DNA from: Pseudoclavibacter terrae
Lineage (GTDB): Bacteria; Actinomycetota; Actinomycetes; Actinomycetales; Microbacteriaceae
Assembly (NCBI RefSeq): GCF_008831075.1
Contig: NZ_WBJX01000007.1
Coordinates: forward strand, 108,027-172,026
DNA length: 64,000 bases
Direction of reading: 5' to 3'
Shown: piece by piece, positions 45,958-55,155 of the stretch
How positions within the stretch are numbered: position 1 is the first letter of the stretch
How the letters are laid out: every line of letters begins with the position of its first letter
Translations under genes and position numbers: made by a program
The notes under the pieces: generated by a model
The model's database searches: none
Seen by the model: only the letters and a program-made list of their open reading frames with translations
What the model was told of the DNA's origin: nothing

Positions 45958-45998
45958 AGCCCTGAGCGTACAGAGGTGTTCGCTTCGGGTCGAGCATG

Positions 45999-46014
45999 AA
46001 CGATCCTGTTCGTT
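45999..46014. promoter_or_regulatory. Possible operator between the hybrid regulator and GH59-like gene
   Basis: AACGA-n6-TCGTT forms a 5-base inverted repeat, with an overlapping GAAC/GTTC symmetry. It lies 41 bases upstream of the regulator start and 114 bases before the hydrolase start. The evidence is symmetry and position only. Confidence 0.35.
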
Positions 46015-46128
46015 TTGCTGGCGGTTTCCCCGGGCCCCCACCAGGATCAGCTCGGAAGCACACAGTCGTGCCCCCCGCGCACTCGCCCGACGAGGCAGCG
46101 CGGACAGCGCACAGAACGGAGAGCGCAC

Positions 46129-49100
46129 ATGCCTCAGGACCAGCGGCTCGGTCGAGTCTCGAGCACCCCGAGCACTCGCAGGAGGCGGATGAGTCTCGCA
46201 CTCATCGCGGCGACGGCGGTGGCGATGATCGCCCCGGTCCTCGTCTCTCCGACACCCGCCCAGGCCGCGGGAGCCGACCCGGTCTCGGTGACCATCGACG
46301 GCGCGGACGTCGCGGCGGCCGCCGAGAACGTGAACGGGCTCACCTTCAAGGGCTTCGGCGTCCTCACCGCCAACTCGACGAGCGCGCTGCTCCTCGACTA
46401 CAAGGCGCAGCATCCGGAGAAGTACTGGGAGCTCATCGAGACCCTCTTCGGGGGCGACCGCCCCATCATGAACACCATCAAGATCGAGATGGGCAACGAC
46501 CGCAACACCTCCACGGGACCGAACCCGTCGACGATGCGCACGCGTGACGAGTACCCCAACGTGAAGCGCGAGCCCGGCTTCCAGCTCGCCGCCGACGCGC
46601 AGCTCGTCGCACACGGCGACGTGCACGTGAGCATCCTGCGCTGGAACCGCCCAGCCTGGGCCACCGACCACGCCGCCCAGTACATCTGGTTCAAGAACAC
46701 CGTGCTCGCCGCCTACCGCGAGTACGGGATCATGGTCGACTCCATCAACCCGGACGCCAACGAGACGCGTACCCCCGAGATCCAGCTGTACAAGGACTTC
46801 TCCGGCTGGCTCCGCGGCGACGAGAAGGGCTACGAGGGCACGAGCACGGCAGACCCGAACAGCGGCTTCGCCTCGGATGAGGAGCGGGACCTCTACCGAT
46901 CCATCGAGACCGTCGCCGCCGACACGGTCGGAACCCCGCCGGTGTCGTTCGGCAACGAGATGATGTCCCCGACCGATTCGTCGCTGCGTGACGCGGTGGA
47001 CGTCGTCGGCTTCCACTACTCGAGCGCCGACGACAGCGCCGGCAACCTCACGAAGGTGGCCGAGCAGCTCGACAAGGAGGTGTGGAACTCAGAGGGGCAG
47101 TCCACGTTCTCCAACTCCGCCGACCGTCCGAACAACACCAACAGCGACGAGCGGGGCGGAACGGGCACCGGATTCGGCGGGCCGAACAGCGCCCTCGAGA
47201 TGGGCAACTGGGTCACGACCGGGTTCGACGAGTCCCGACGCACCCTCAACATCTTCCAGCCCGCGATCGGCTCGTTCTACGACGGCTTCCAGTACTCCTC
47301 CAAGGAACTCGTGAGCGCCCGCGACCCGTGGTCCGGCTGGCTGTACTACGACGGCGGTCTCGCCATGATCGAGCAGTTCACCAAGTTCGCGAAGCTCGGA
47401 TGGGAGAACGACGACAACACCGCCGGCATCTGGCGCGCCATCCCGCAGGCCTCCGACAGCGAGCTCGGGAAGGGCAACCCGCCGGATGGCGCCCGTCTGG
47501 GAGGGGCGTCCTTCACGACCCTCGCGGCTCCCGATGCCACCGACTTCTCGACCGTCATCATCAACGACAGCAGCTTCACGAAGACCTACCGCATCACGGC
47601 GAAGGACATGGCGCTCGGCGCAGACCGCACAGCGGAGCTCTGGGAGACGCGCGCCGCGGACGAGGGGCAGGCGTACAACGCCAACTACCTCGCACCCGTC
47701 GGGGAGATCGAGCCGAACGGGGACGGGCTCTACACCGTCGAGGTCAAGCCCTGGTCCTCGATGACCCTCACGACGCTCGACCAGGCGACAGCAGCAGCCG
47801 ACGGCACGCTGTCCGCCAAGGACGGCTACGCGAGCGCGCTGCCGACGTCCCCCGAATACACGGACCCGGCCGGCGGCCGCGACGTCCTGGACACCGACTC
47901 GACCGGCGCCCAGAACGGTGTCGCCGACGACGCGTTCCTCTACGCCGACGACTTCGACTACGCCAGCACCGGCAACATCAGCGGCTACGACCCGGCCACC
48001 GGATCGCTTGTCGACTCCGGGGAGTCATTCCTGGACAGCCGCGGCGCCAAGGAGAAGCCGAGCGGGACGCCAGCCCTGCAGCCAGAAGATCAGGGCGTGA
48101 CCCCCCGGTACACGAACGACACCAACGGCGCATTCGAGTCTGTCGCCACGGCCGACGCCACCCACGGCCGCGCGCTCAGGCAGCAGGTTGGCCCAGGTAT
48201 GGCCGGCGGCGCCTGGAACAGCGGCGACCCCAAGACGACGATCGGTGACGCCCGGTGGGCGAACTACACGGTGTCGGCCGACGTGCTCTTCGAGGCCGCG
48301 GGGGCGCAGTACGCCACCATCGGCGCCCGAGAGCAGGGCGGCACGGCGAACGGGCAGAACGTCTCGGCAGCCGAGCTGAAGGTCGAGCCCACCGGAGCGT
48401 GGACCTTCACGCGCTACGGCACGACGCTCTCCACGGGCACCGTGGCAGGCAACGCAGACGTCGCGTTCACTGCAGGCGCGGGCGTCTGGAACACCATCGC
48501 CGTGACCGTCGCCGCCGACACGTACACGGCATCGATCAACGGCGTGCAGATCGCCACGTACACGGATGCCGCACCGCAGGCCACGGGGCGCATCCAACTC
48601 GGATCCAGCTTCAACTTCGTGCAGTTCGACAACCTGAAGATCCAGACGCTGCCCGGATACACGCCATACGCCACGCAGATCATCGATGGGATGCACCAGA
48701 GCAGCTGGTCGAACACGTCGACGCCGGTGCTCGAGTTCGACGCCAACTGGAGCCACGTCAACGGACAGGGCATGTTCGAGTGGCAGCGAACCGCATCCAA
48801 GAGCACCGCCAAGGGCGCCGCGCTGAGCTACTCCTTCACCGGAACGGGCCTGGACATCATCGGCTCCAACCCCGGAACTGCAACGCTTGATGTCGAGGTG
48901 GATGGGATCCCCGTCGTCCTCGGAGCCCCGACCTGGAGCGCAGGCAGCGCCCGAACCACGTTCACGCTCCGCGGCCTCGCCAACGGCGCCCACACGGTCG
49001 TCGTCAAGACGGCCAACGACAGCTCGATCAACGTCGACTCGGTCGCCACGATCAGTGCGGTCGCGGATTCGGCGCGAGTCGACACGGGAGCACTCACCGA

Positions 49101-51591
49101 AGCCGTCTCCAGCGTCGCGCAGCTCGTCGAGGCGGACTACGCACCCCAGTCATGGGCCCCGTTCGCTGCCGCTCGGACGGCGGCGCAGACCGCGATCGCC
49201 GACCCGCTCGGGTACGGACTCGACGTCGAGGGGGCGACGGCGATCGAAGCGCGACTCGCATCCGCTGCAGACGCGCTCACCCCGAAGGATGTGAGCGCCG
49301 ACGTGACCGACCTGGGTTCCGTCGCCATCACCGCCGCCGAACGTGCCCTGCCCGGTTCCCTCACGCTGTCGGGGACCGAGGTGGACGTCATCTGGACTGC
49401 CGCGTCGAACGCCAGCGCACGGACCACGGGTGAGCTTGCGAGCTTCACGGCCAGCGGCCGCACCACGGAGAAGACCGAAGCCGGCGTCTACCAGCGCTTC
49501 TCGGCGAGCGTGCTCGTCGTCCCCGCCGATCTCGACTACTTCATCGACTCCGGCTCCAGCGGTTCGGCAGCAGGCTCCGCTCATGCGGCCGCAGCGGCCG
49601 TCTCACCCAAGCTTCGCAACGAGACCGCCGACCAGAAGTGGGACGGCGCGGCCCCAGGCAGCACGTGGGGGTATGCGACCGCTGCGACAACGCTCGCGGG
49701 CGGCACGCCGCAGGACTGGGGATCGTCGTACATCGGCGCCGACTTCAACAAGCCCGTCACCTACTCCCTGACACTCCCCGCCGGTTCCTACAACATCGTC
49801 GGAGTGCAGGCTCCACGTGCGGGACTCACGACGAACCTGTCCGCGAAGCTCACCGCGAACGGTGAGACCACCTCGAAGACGGCGGTCTCGACAGGGGCGG
49901 CGACGCCGATCGCGCAGACGCTCACGCTCGACGAGGAAGCGGTCGTCCAGCTGGAGTTCGGCACCAACGGGACAAGCGGGTACAACGCGCGACTCGCGCT
50001 CGTCTACGTGCAGACGCTGCCCCGGGACCTCGGCGTGCAGGGCGTGCTCGGCACCGACGACCCGCTCCCCGCCACGGTGACGGTCGCAGACGCCGAACGT
50101 GCCGTCACGTGGGAGCCAGCCGCCCACGAGCAGGCCCGCACCGAGTACGAGACGATCACAGCGAAGGGACGCCTCGACGACAGTGACGCACCAGTCGTCG
50201 CGCAGTACGAGATCGTGCCGCCAGGGCTCGTCTACTTCATCGACGCCGGGACGAACGGTGTCGCCTCACCGCAATACGCGGCAGTGTCAGGCGCCGTCGA
50301 CGCACTGCGCAACGACAAGGTCGACCAGGTCTCCACGTCAGCTGAGCAATGGGGACATGTCGCCGACGGCATGAAGCTGAAGACCGGGACCGACGTCAAG
50401 GACAAGTACTCGACCGGCCTGTACCAGGACACCACCAAGCTGAGCTACCGGCTCCCGCTGGAACCCGGCACCTACACGCTGACCGGCGGCTTCACCGAGT
50501 GGTGGAACCTGAGCAGGACCATGTACCAGACCGTGTCGGTCAACGGCACGGAGCTCGCGAAGGGAAGCATCCCGCTCTCCGGCTCCACACCCAAGCTCTC
50601 CGCAGGACTGACCTTCACGCTCTCGGAGGCGGCCACGGTCGACTACCTCGTGACCAACGAGGGCGCCGGCGGCGAGAAGCCCGTCATCTCCTGGCTGGCA
50701 GTCGCCGACGAGACGCTGCCCGGCACCCCGCAGAACGCGGTCGCAGCGCAGGCGGGCGATACCGCCATCACCGTCTCCTGGGACGACCTCGAGGACACCG
50801 GTGCGGCGTTCACCGGCTACCGCGTGTACGAGGCGGGCGGTTCGGACCCGGTCTGCGAGACAACGGAGACCAGCTGCACCGTCGAGGGACTCGCTTCCGG
50901 CTCGACGCACTCCTACGAGGTGACCGGCGTCAACGCCTCCGGGGAAAGCCCACGATCGGCCGCGACCGCACCCGTGACCCTGAGCGAAGCGCCCACGGAC
51001 GACGGCGCGACGAAGGCGCCGGGCAAGGGCGTGCTCTCCTCCAACGACGGCTGGAACACCGGCCTCCGCGACGGCGAGTTCCAGCTGACCATGAACCTCT
51101 GGTGGGGCGAGAACGGCTCCGTCTTCCGCCTCTACCGAGACGGCCAGCTGGTCAGCACGACACCGCTCACCATGAACTCGCCGGCGGCACAGTCAGCTGC
51201 CGTCGACATCGCCGGCCTGAAGAACGGAACCTACGTCTTCACCGGTGAGCTGGTGAACTCGAAGGGAACGACCTCGACAGAATCGCTCACGGTGACGGTG
51301 ACCAACGCCTCCCCCGGCGCACCGTCCCTCTCCTCGGACAACTGGGACGGCGACGGCAGCTACACCGTCACCGCGAACCTCTGGTGGGGCACCAACGCCA
51401 CCTCCTACCGGTTCCTCGAGAACGGTGTCGAGGTCGGTGCCGGCACGCTCACCGCAGCGAGCCCCGCAGCCCAGAAGGCGGTGCTGGACGTCGCCGGCAA
51501 CCCCCCGGGTCAGTACGAGTACACGGTCGAGCTCATCAACGCCGCCGGCAGCACCGTGAGCGCGACGCACACGGTCTCGGTCACGAAGTAG
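46129..51591 (+). CDS. Giant secreted GH59-like glycosidase with carbohydrate-binding modules
   Basis: The 1820-residue protein has a signal peptide (RRRRMSLALIAATAVAMIAP, cleavage after AQA near residue 47). The N-terminal 600 residues resemble galactocerebrosidase-type GH59 enzymes: FKGFGVLTANSTSALLLDY, NTIKIEMGND, a candidate acid/base E212 in INPDANE and nucleophile E322 in VWNSEGQST. Then come a concanavalin-like domain (about 640-840), a beta-sandwich (about 850-980), repeated Ig-like/FIDSG and FIDAG units (about 1050-1530), a fibronectin-III domain (about 1530-1620). Two tandem repeats with NLWWG motifs at the end resemble chitinase-type binding modules. No sorting signal is present, so it is released. 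GGAG precedes the ATG. Galactan or glycolipid cleavage is inferred. Confidence 0.82.
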   Translation: MPQDQRLGRVSSTPSTRRRRMSLALIAATAVAMIAPVLVSPTPAQAAGADPVSVTIDGADVAAAAENVNGLTFKGFGVLTANSTSALLLDYKAQHPEKYWELIETLFGGDRPIMNTIKIEMGNDRNTSTGPNPSTMRTRDEYPNVKREPGFQLAADAQLVAHGDVHVSILRWNRPAWATDHAAQYIWFKNTVLAAYREYGIMVDSINPDANETRTPEIQLYKDFSGWLRGDEKGYEGTSTADPNSGFASDEERDLYRSIETVAADTVGTPPVSFGNEMMSPTDSSLRDAVDVVGFHYSSADDSAGNLTKVAEQLDKEVWNSEGQSTFSNSADRPNNTNSDERGGTGTGFGGPNSALEMGNWVTTGFDESRRTLNIFQPAIGSFYDGFQYSSKELVSARDPWSGWLYYDGGLAMIEQFTKFAKLGWENDDNTAGIWRAIPQASDSELGKGNPPDGARLGGASFTTLAAPDATDFSTVIINDSSFTKTYRITAKDMALGADRTAELWETRAADEGQAYNANYLAPVGEIEPNGDGLYTVEVKPWSSMTLTTLDQATAAADGTLSAKDGYASALPTSPEYTDPAGGRDVLDTDSTGAQNGVADDAFLYADDFDYASTGNISGYDPATGSLVDSGESFLDSRGAKEKPSGTPALQPEDQGVTPRYTNDTNGAFESVATADATHGRALRQQVGPGMAGGAWNSGDPKTTIGDARWANYTVSADVLFEAAGAQYATIGAREQGGTANGQNVSAAELKVEPTGAWTFTRYGTTLSTGTVAGNADVAFTAGAGVWNTIAVTVAADTYTASINGVQIATYTDAAPQATGRIQLGSSFNFVQFDNLKIQTLPGYTPYATQIIDGMHQSSWSNTSTPVLEFDANWSHVNGQGMFEWQRTASKSTAKGAALSYSFTGTGLDIIGSNPGTATLDVEVDGIPVVLGAPTWSAGSARTTFTLRGLANGAHTVVVKTANDSSINVDSVATISAVADSARVDTGALTEAVSSVAQLVEADYAPQSWAPFAAARTAAQTAIADPLGYGLDVEGATAIEARLASAADALTPKDVSADVTDLGSVAITAAERALPGSLTLSGTEVDVIWTAASNASARTTGELASFTASGRTTEKTEAGVYQRFSASVLVVPADLDYFIDSGSSGSAAGSAHAAAAAVSPKLRNETADQKWDGAAPGSTWGYATAATTLAGGTPQDWGSSYIGADFNKPVTYSLTLPAGSYNIVGVQAPRAGLTTNLSAKLTANGETTSKTAVSTGAATPIAQTLTLDEEAVVQLEFGTNGTSGYNARLALVYVQTLPRDLGVQGVLGTDDPLPATVTVADAERAVTWEPAAHEQARTEYETITAKGRLDDSDAPVVAQYEIVPPGLVYFIDAGTNGVASPQYAAVSGAVDALRNDKVDQVSTSAEQWGHVADGMKLKTGTDVKDKYSTGLYQDTTKLSYRLPLEPGTYTLTGGFTEWWNLSRTMYQTVSVNGTELAKGSIPLSGSTPKLSAGLTFTLSEAATVDYLVTNEGAGGEKPVISWLAVADETLPGTPQNAVAAQAGDTAITVSWDDLEDTGAAFTGYRVYEAGGSDPVCETTETSCTVEGLASGSTHSYEVTGVNASGESPRSAATAPVTLSEAPTDDGATKAPGKGVLSSNDGWNTGLRDGEFQLTMNLWWGENGSVFRLYRDGQLVSTTPLTMNSPAAQSAAVDIAGLKNGTYVFTGELVNSKGTTSTESLTVTVTNASPGAPSLSSDNWDGDGSYTVTANLWWGTNATSYRFLENGVEVGAGTLTAASPAAQKAVLDVAGNPPGQYEYTVELINAAGSTVSATHTVSVTK

Positions 51592-51606
51592 CTGCACCCA
51601 CAGGTC

Positions 51607-51637
51607 GGGCGCCGTATCGCAGGTGGATGCGGCGCCC
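51607..51637 (+). terminator. Hairpin after the GH59-like gene
   Basis: GGGCGCCG (51607-51614) pairs perfectly with CGGCGCCC (51630-51637) around a 15-base loop, 16 bases after the stop codon. No T-run follows. Confidence 0.6.
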
Positions 51638-51781
51638 AGCCAGCGGCACTCGAGGACGAGCCGACGGCACTCGACGGGACCACCGGTCTCCAGTTACTCG
51701 CAACGCCCGTTCGATAGCGTTGGTCAGCAACCGAACGGTTCACAGTGCTGGCCGACAGGTGATCCGACAATGGAGGCGTCG

Positions 51782-52636
51782 ATGCCGAAGGACCGCAACC
51801 GCACAGGCATGTTCGCCGTCCTCGCGGCTGCCCTGCTGCTCATTGGAATCGTGGCCGCTGCTGCACTGCTCGGCACTCCGACTGGATGGGTGATCTTCAT
51901 CGCCATCGTCGGGTTCCCTCTCGTCTTGGTGCCAGCGGCGCTGCTTGGCCTTCGCTGGGGTGACGCCAGGATGGCGAAGGCCGGACCGGGTGTCCTCACT
52001 GCTCTGGGCCCAGGTGAGATCCGCGAAATGGATGTCACTGACGTACCGATCGCAACACTCGGCTGGCGCGCCACCCTGGAGCATCTCCCACCCCTGTTGC
52101 CACCAGCGCGCATGCGCGCCCTGATCATCGCAGGACTCCTCGGCGCGGGCGCGGGCGTCTGGATGTCCCTGGGCCTCACCGATGCTCCCGAGCCCTGGCA
52201 GACGGGCCTCGGTGCCGCACTGTTCGGCGTGACCGGAGCGCTGGTGCTCCCACTCGTGCTCCTGCTCGCCTGGCTGGCTATCGCTCACCGGGATGCTGCG
52301 CTTGATCGCGGCACAAGAAGGCTCCTCGAGCAATCCATCAATCCCGCGAACGACCGCATACGCATCAATACCGCCAGGCTCGAGGAGCTGCAGGCAGGTA
52401 TCGATCAGCGACGTGCCGTCTACCCATTGCTCGTCCCCATCGCGGCCAGCGCGACCGTTGCGGTGGTCGCGGCCACCGGCGCTCAGCTCGCCCTTTCAGG
52501 CGGCGAAGAGTTTCCGCGCATGGCTTCGTTCGCGTCTTCGACGTTGATGCTCTGGCTGGGCCTCACGGGCTTCGGAAAAACGGAGCAGATCGCCGTCGCT
52601 CTGCGGGAGGTTCGGTCGAGCGGAGATTCCGGCTGA
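51782..52636 (+). CDS. Hypothetical membrane protein (about six helices)
   Basis: The 284-residue protein has helical pairs GMFAVLAAALLLIGIVAAAA with VIFIAIVGFPLVLVPAALLG, ALIIAGLLGAGAGVWMSLGL with ALVLPLVLLLAWLAIAH, and a final pair from YPLLVPIAASATVAVVAATG. Soluble segments of mixed charge lie between. No family is recognised. The ATG at 51782 is chosen because GGAGG lies five bases upstream; the ATG at 51770 has no such site. Confidence 0.7.
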   Translation: MPKDRNRTGMFAVLAAALLLIGIVAAAALLGTPTGWVIFIAIVGFPLVLVPAALLGLRWGDARMAKAGPGVLTALGPGEIREMDVTDVPIATLGWRATLEHLPPLLPPARMRALIIAGLLGAGAGVWMSLGLTDAPEPWQTGLGAALFGVTGALVLPLVLLLAWLAIAHRDAALDRGTRRLLEQSINPANDRIRINTARLEELQAGIDQRRAVYPLLVPIAASATVAVVAATGAQLALSGGEEFPRMASFASSTLMLWLGLTGFGKTEQIAVALREVRSSGDSG

Positions 52637-52651
52637 CGCGAACCTCGGGGT

Positions 52652-53068
52652 TCAGTCCTCGCGAACGAAACGGGCTTCTCCGGCCGACGTTGACATCACG
52701 ATCTCTTCACCTTCGATGGTGAGCTCCGTGAAGCCGCTGTAGAGCAGGTCTTCTACCTCGTGAAGTTTCGGATCGCAACCCACCTCCGTCGCTGCCCAGG
52801 AGCCTATCCGGATTGCGTTGCCTCGCACAGAATAGGCACCACCTGCACCATTGCAACCAGCTCCGGTGAAGGCGTATTCGTCGGTGAATTCGATCGTCGC
52901 CATCGCGAACTCGGGAGGGACACCAGCTGGTGATCGGCTGACCGCCCAGGTGCCGACCAGTTCCGCTTCAGAGAGCGACGGCGGAGCACAGCCTGCAGGA
53001 GCGAGGGCGACGAGGGCGAGGAACGACAAGGCCACCCGAGCGCGGCGGGACTTGGGCTGGCTGTGCAC
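52652..53068 (-). CDS. META-domain (HslJ-like) lipoprotein
   Basis: The 138-residue protein has a lipoprotein signal ending LAPAGC (cysteine near residue 27). One META domain follows: LVGTWAVSR, FTGAGCNGAGGAYSVRGNAI and TEVGCDPKLHEVED, with the GCN and CDP-like motifs of the family. HslJ homologues are linked to novobiocin resistance and envelope stability, but function here is unknown. GGAGG precedes the GTG start. It converges with the membrane protein gene. Confidence 0.82.
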   Translation of the reverse strand: MHSQPKSRRARVALSFLALVALAPAGCAPPSLSEAELVGTWAVSRSPAGVPPEFAMATIEFTDEYAFTGAGCNGAGGAYSVRGNAIRIGSWAATEVGCDPKLHEVEDLLYSGFTELTIEGEEIVMSTSAGEARFVRED

Positions 53069-53192
53069 GATTCCTCCGGTCTCCGCGGGCTTTCTCCGCT
53101 CATCCTCTCGTCATCACCTTACGGAGCGTCCTTCCTCTCGGCCATGAAGCGCTGCGTTTCCCCGGGAAGGCGCGGCCTCCGCCGCCGCGCGT

Positions 53193-54143
53193 CTACTTGT
53201 AGTCGAGGCGCAGCCGCAGGCGCTCGCCGACCTCGAACTGCACATCGTCGAGTTTCAGCGGGTCGAGCTGCAGGTCGCGCAGGTCGATGGGGTCCTTCAA
53301 TTCTTCGCGGATCTGCTTCCGCACGGCGAGCAGGAGCAGCCCGATGATGGGGTTGTGGCTCGTGAGCGCGGGCTTGAGCAGCCGCAGCTTGAGGTCGTCG
53401 CCGAGCTGAGCCTCCGTCGTGAAGTGCAGACTGGCGCCCAGCAGCCCCCGCTTCACGTTGCCCGAGACGTGCACACGCGCTCCGCGAGGCCCGGCCTGCG
53501 TCAGCTCGAACTCCAGGCGCGGCACCCTGAAGCCCTGGCTGGCAGCCGACTCCTGCACCAACCTGATCACCGCGTCCGACACCGCCTGCTGCTGCGCCGA
53601 CAGATCGATCGACAGGGCATCGACGGGGAAGACCGTCACGGCCTCACCCCCGGCCATGCCGCGCTTGAGCGCGAGGGCCAGCTGACCGAGGTCGTCCTCC
53701 GCCCAATCGACGTGCACCCCGGTGGCCGTGACCGTCGCATCGACGTCGACGTCCTGGATGCGGATGGGGAGTGCACGCGCACGCACTTCGGCGACCTTCG
53801 CATCCGTCCTCGATACCTCGGTGCCGAACGCAGGGAAGTCGGGCGTCGGCGGGGTGTCCACTACCGTCGGATCGAGGGTCACCTCGAGGCCGGTGAAGTC
53901 GAGGTCGAGCCCCACGAGGTCGCCGGCGAGAGGATGCGCGGTGACGCGCGCCGCATCGAAACCGCGCACGTCCATGGTCGGGTCGAGGGCGAAGATCGGC
54001 GGAACCGTCTCGCGCAGGAAGCGCTCGAGCACAGCAGCCGCCTCGTCAGAGGTGGTCGGGCGGGAACCGGACGCGACGACCAGCGTCTCAAGCTCGGACT
54101 CGGGAGAAGCACCGTCTTCTGGGGCCTGCTGGGGAGTCTCCAT
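53193..54143 (-). CDS. LmeA/DUF2993-like lipid-binding-type protein
   Basis: The 316-residue protein is rich in alternating beta-strand patterns: VTAHPLAGDLVGLDLDFTGL, IRIQDVDVDATVTATGVHVD and ARVHVSGNVKRGLLGASLHF. These fit the tubular DUF2993 fold known from mycobacterial LmeA. It lacks an obvious signal peptide, unlike LmeA, and has an acidic N-terminus. The family call is tentative. The stop is followed by the META lipoprotein gene at a distance of about 125 bases. Confidence 0.6.
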   Translation of the reverse strand: METPQQAPEDGASPESELETLVVASGSRPTTSDEAAAVLERFLRETVPPIFALDPTMDVRGFDAARVTAHPLAGDLVGLDLDFTGLEVTLDPTVVDTPPTPDFPAFGTEVSRTDAKVAEVRARALPIRIQDVDVDATVTATGVHVDWAEDDLGQLALALKRGMAGGEAVTVFPVDALSIDLSAQQQAVSDAVIRLVQESAASQGFRVPRLEFELTQAGPRGARVHVSGNVKRGLLGASLHFTTEAQLGDDLKLRLLKPALTSHNPIIGLLLLAVRKQIREELKDPIDLRDLQLDPLKLDDVQFEVGERLRLRLDYK

Positions 54144-54289
54144 GCCCTCAACCCTACGGGCGGAGCCTCCCCCGACCCTGGCCGAGCGCCAACACCAAGT
54201 AGGATCGATGCTCGACGCGACCCAAGCGGACGCGACAGTTCACTCCGGCTCGACGAGCCCGAGCACCACTCTCGAGAGAAACGCAGCTA

Positions 54290-55068
54290 TGGACAGCAAA
54301 TTGATCGCGTGGAACGGCGACGTGCAGCCAGAAGCCGTCGACATCCTCACCGGAGACGGCGGACTCGTCGTCGTCCCGACGAAGGTCGGCTACATCATCA
54401 TGACCTCCGACAAGGAGGGACTCGAGCGCAAGTTCGAGGCGAAGGAGCGCAACCGCAACAAGCCGGGCGTCGTGCTCTGCGGCTCGCTCGAGCAGCTCCG
54501 TGCGCTCGCGCAGCTCACGCCGGAGATCGACGCGTTCTACGAGCGCCACTGGAACGACGACATCCTCCTCGGCTGCATCCTGCCCTGGAAGGAAGAGGCC
54601 GTCGCCGCCCTCCCCGATGACGGCACCAAGGAGCTCATGATGGACGGCCGCGGCACGAGCTGCTTCGTCATCAAGTTCGGCGTCCCCGGCGAGAAGCTCG
54701 CGAAGGAGCTCTACGAGAAGCACGGCCGCTTCGCGTTCGCCAGCTCCGCGAACCCGTCCGGCAAGGGCAACCGCGGCCTTGTCGAGGGCATCGGCGAGCG
54801 CATCCACGACCGCGCGGACCTCATCATCGAGGCCAACGACTACGTCGCGTCGATCCAGCCGGAGGCGACGACGGAGACGCGCCACGAGCAGGGCGTCATG
54901 ATCTCGATGGTGGACGCCGACGGCACCCTCATCCCCGAGCAGGGCGGCCAGCGCTCGATCTCGCCGGCGCCCGTCGTGATCCGCAAGGGCCTCGACATCA
55001 ACCGCATCATGGCGATCCTCGCCGAATCGTTCAACAGCTGGGACTTCCGCCAGGGCGAGTACTACTGA
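54290..55068 (+). CDS. Sua5/YciO/YrdC-family protein
   Basis: The 259-residue protein has GLVVVPTKVGYIIMTSD, the K-x-R-like stretch KERNRNKPGVVL and FASSANPSGKGNRG, the ATP and threonine-site motifs of the YrdC fold. TsaC/Sua5 members make threonylcarbamoyl-AMP for tRNA t6A. The N-terminus and the C-terminal extension differ from canonical TsaC, so this may be a paralogue with another acyl-adenylate role. The ATG at 54290 is preferred; a TAGGAT hexamer near 54200 would give a leader of about 80 bases. Confidence 0.8.
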
Positions 55069-55155
55069 TTCTGGTTCGCACCGGGGGCTGACCGCCTCCT
55101 GCGTCTCGGCAGATTCACGTCGTGGATTGTCGGACGGGCTCGCTACGCTTTCTGC

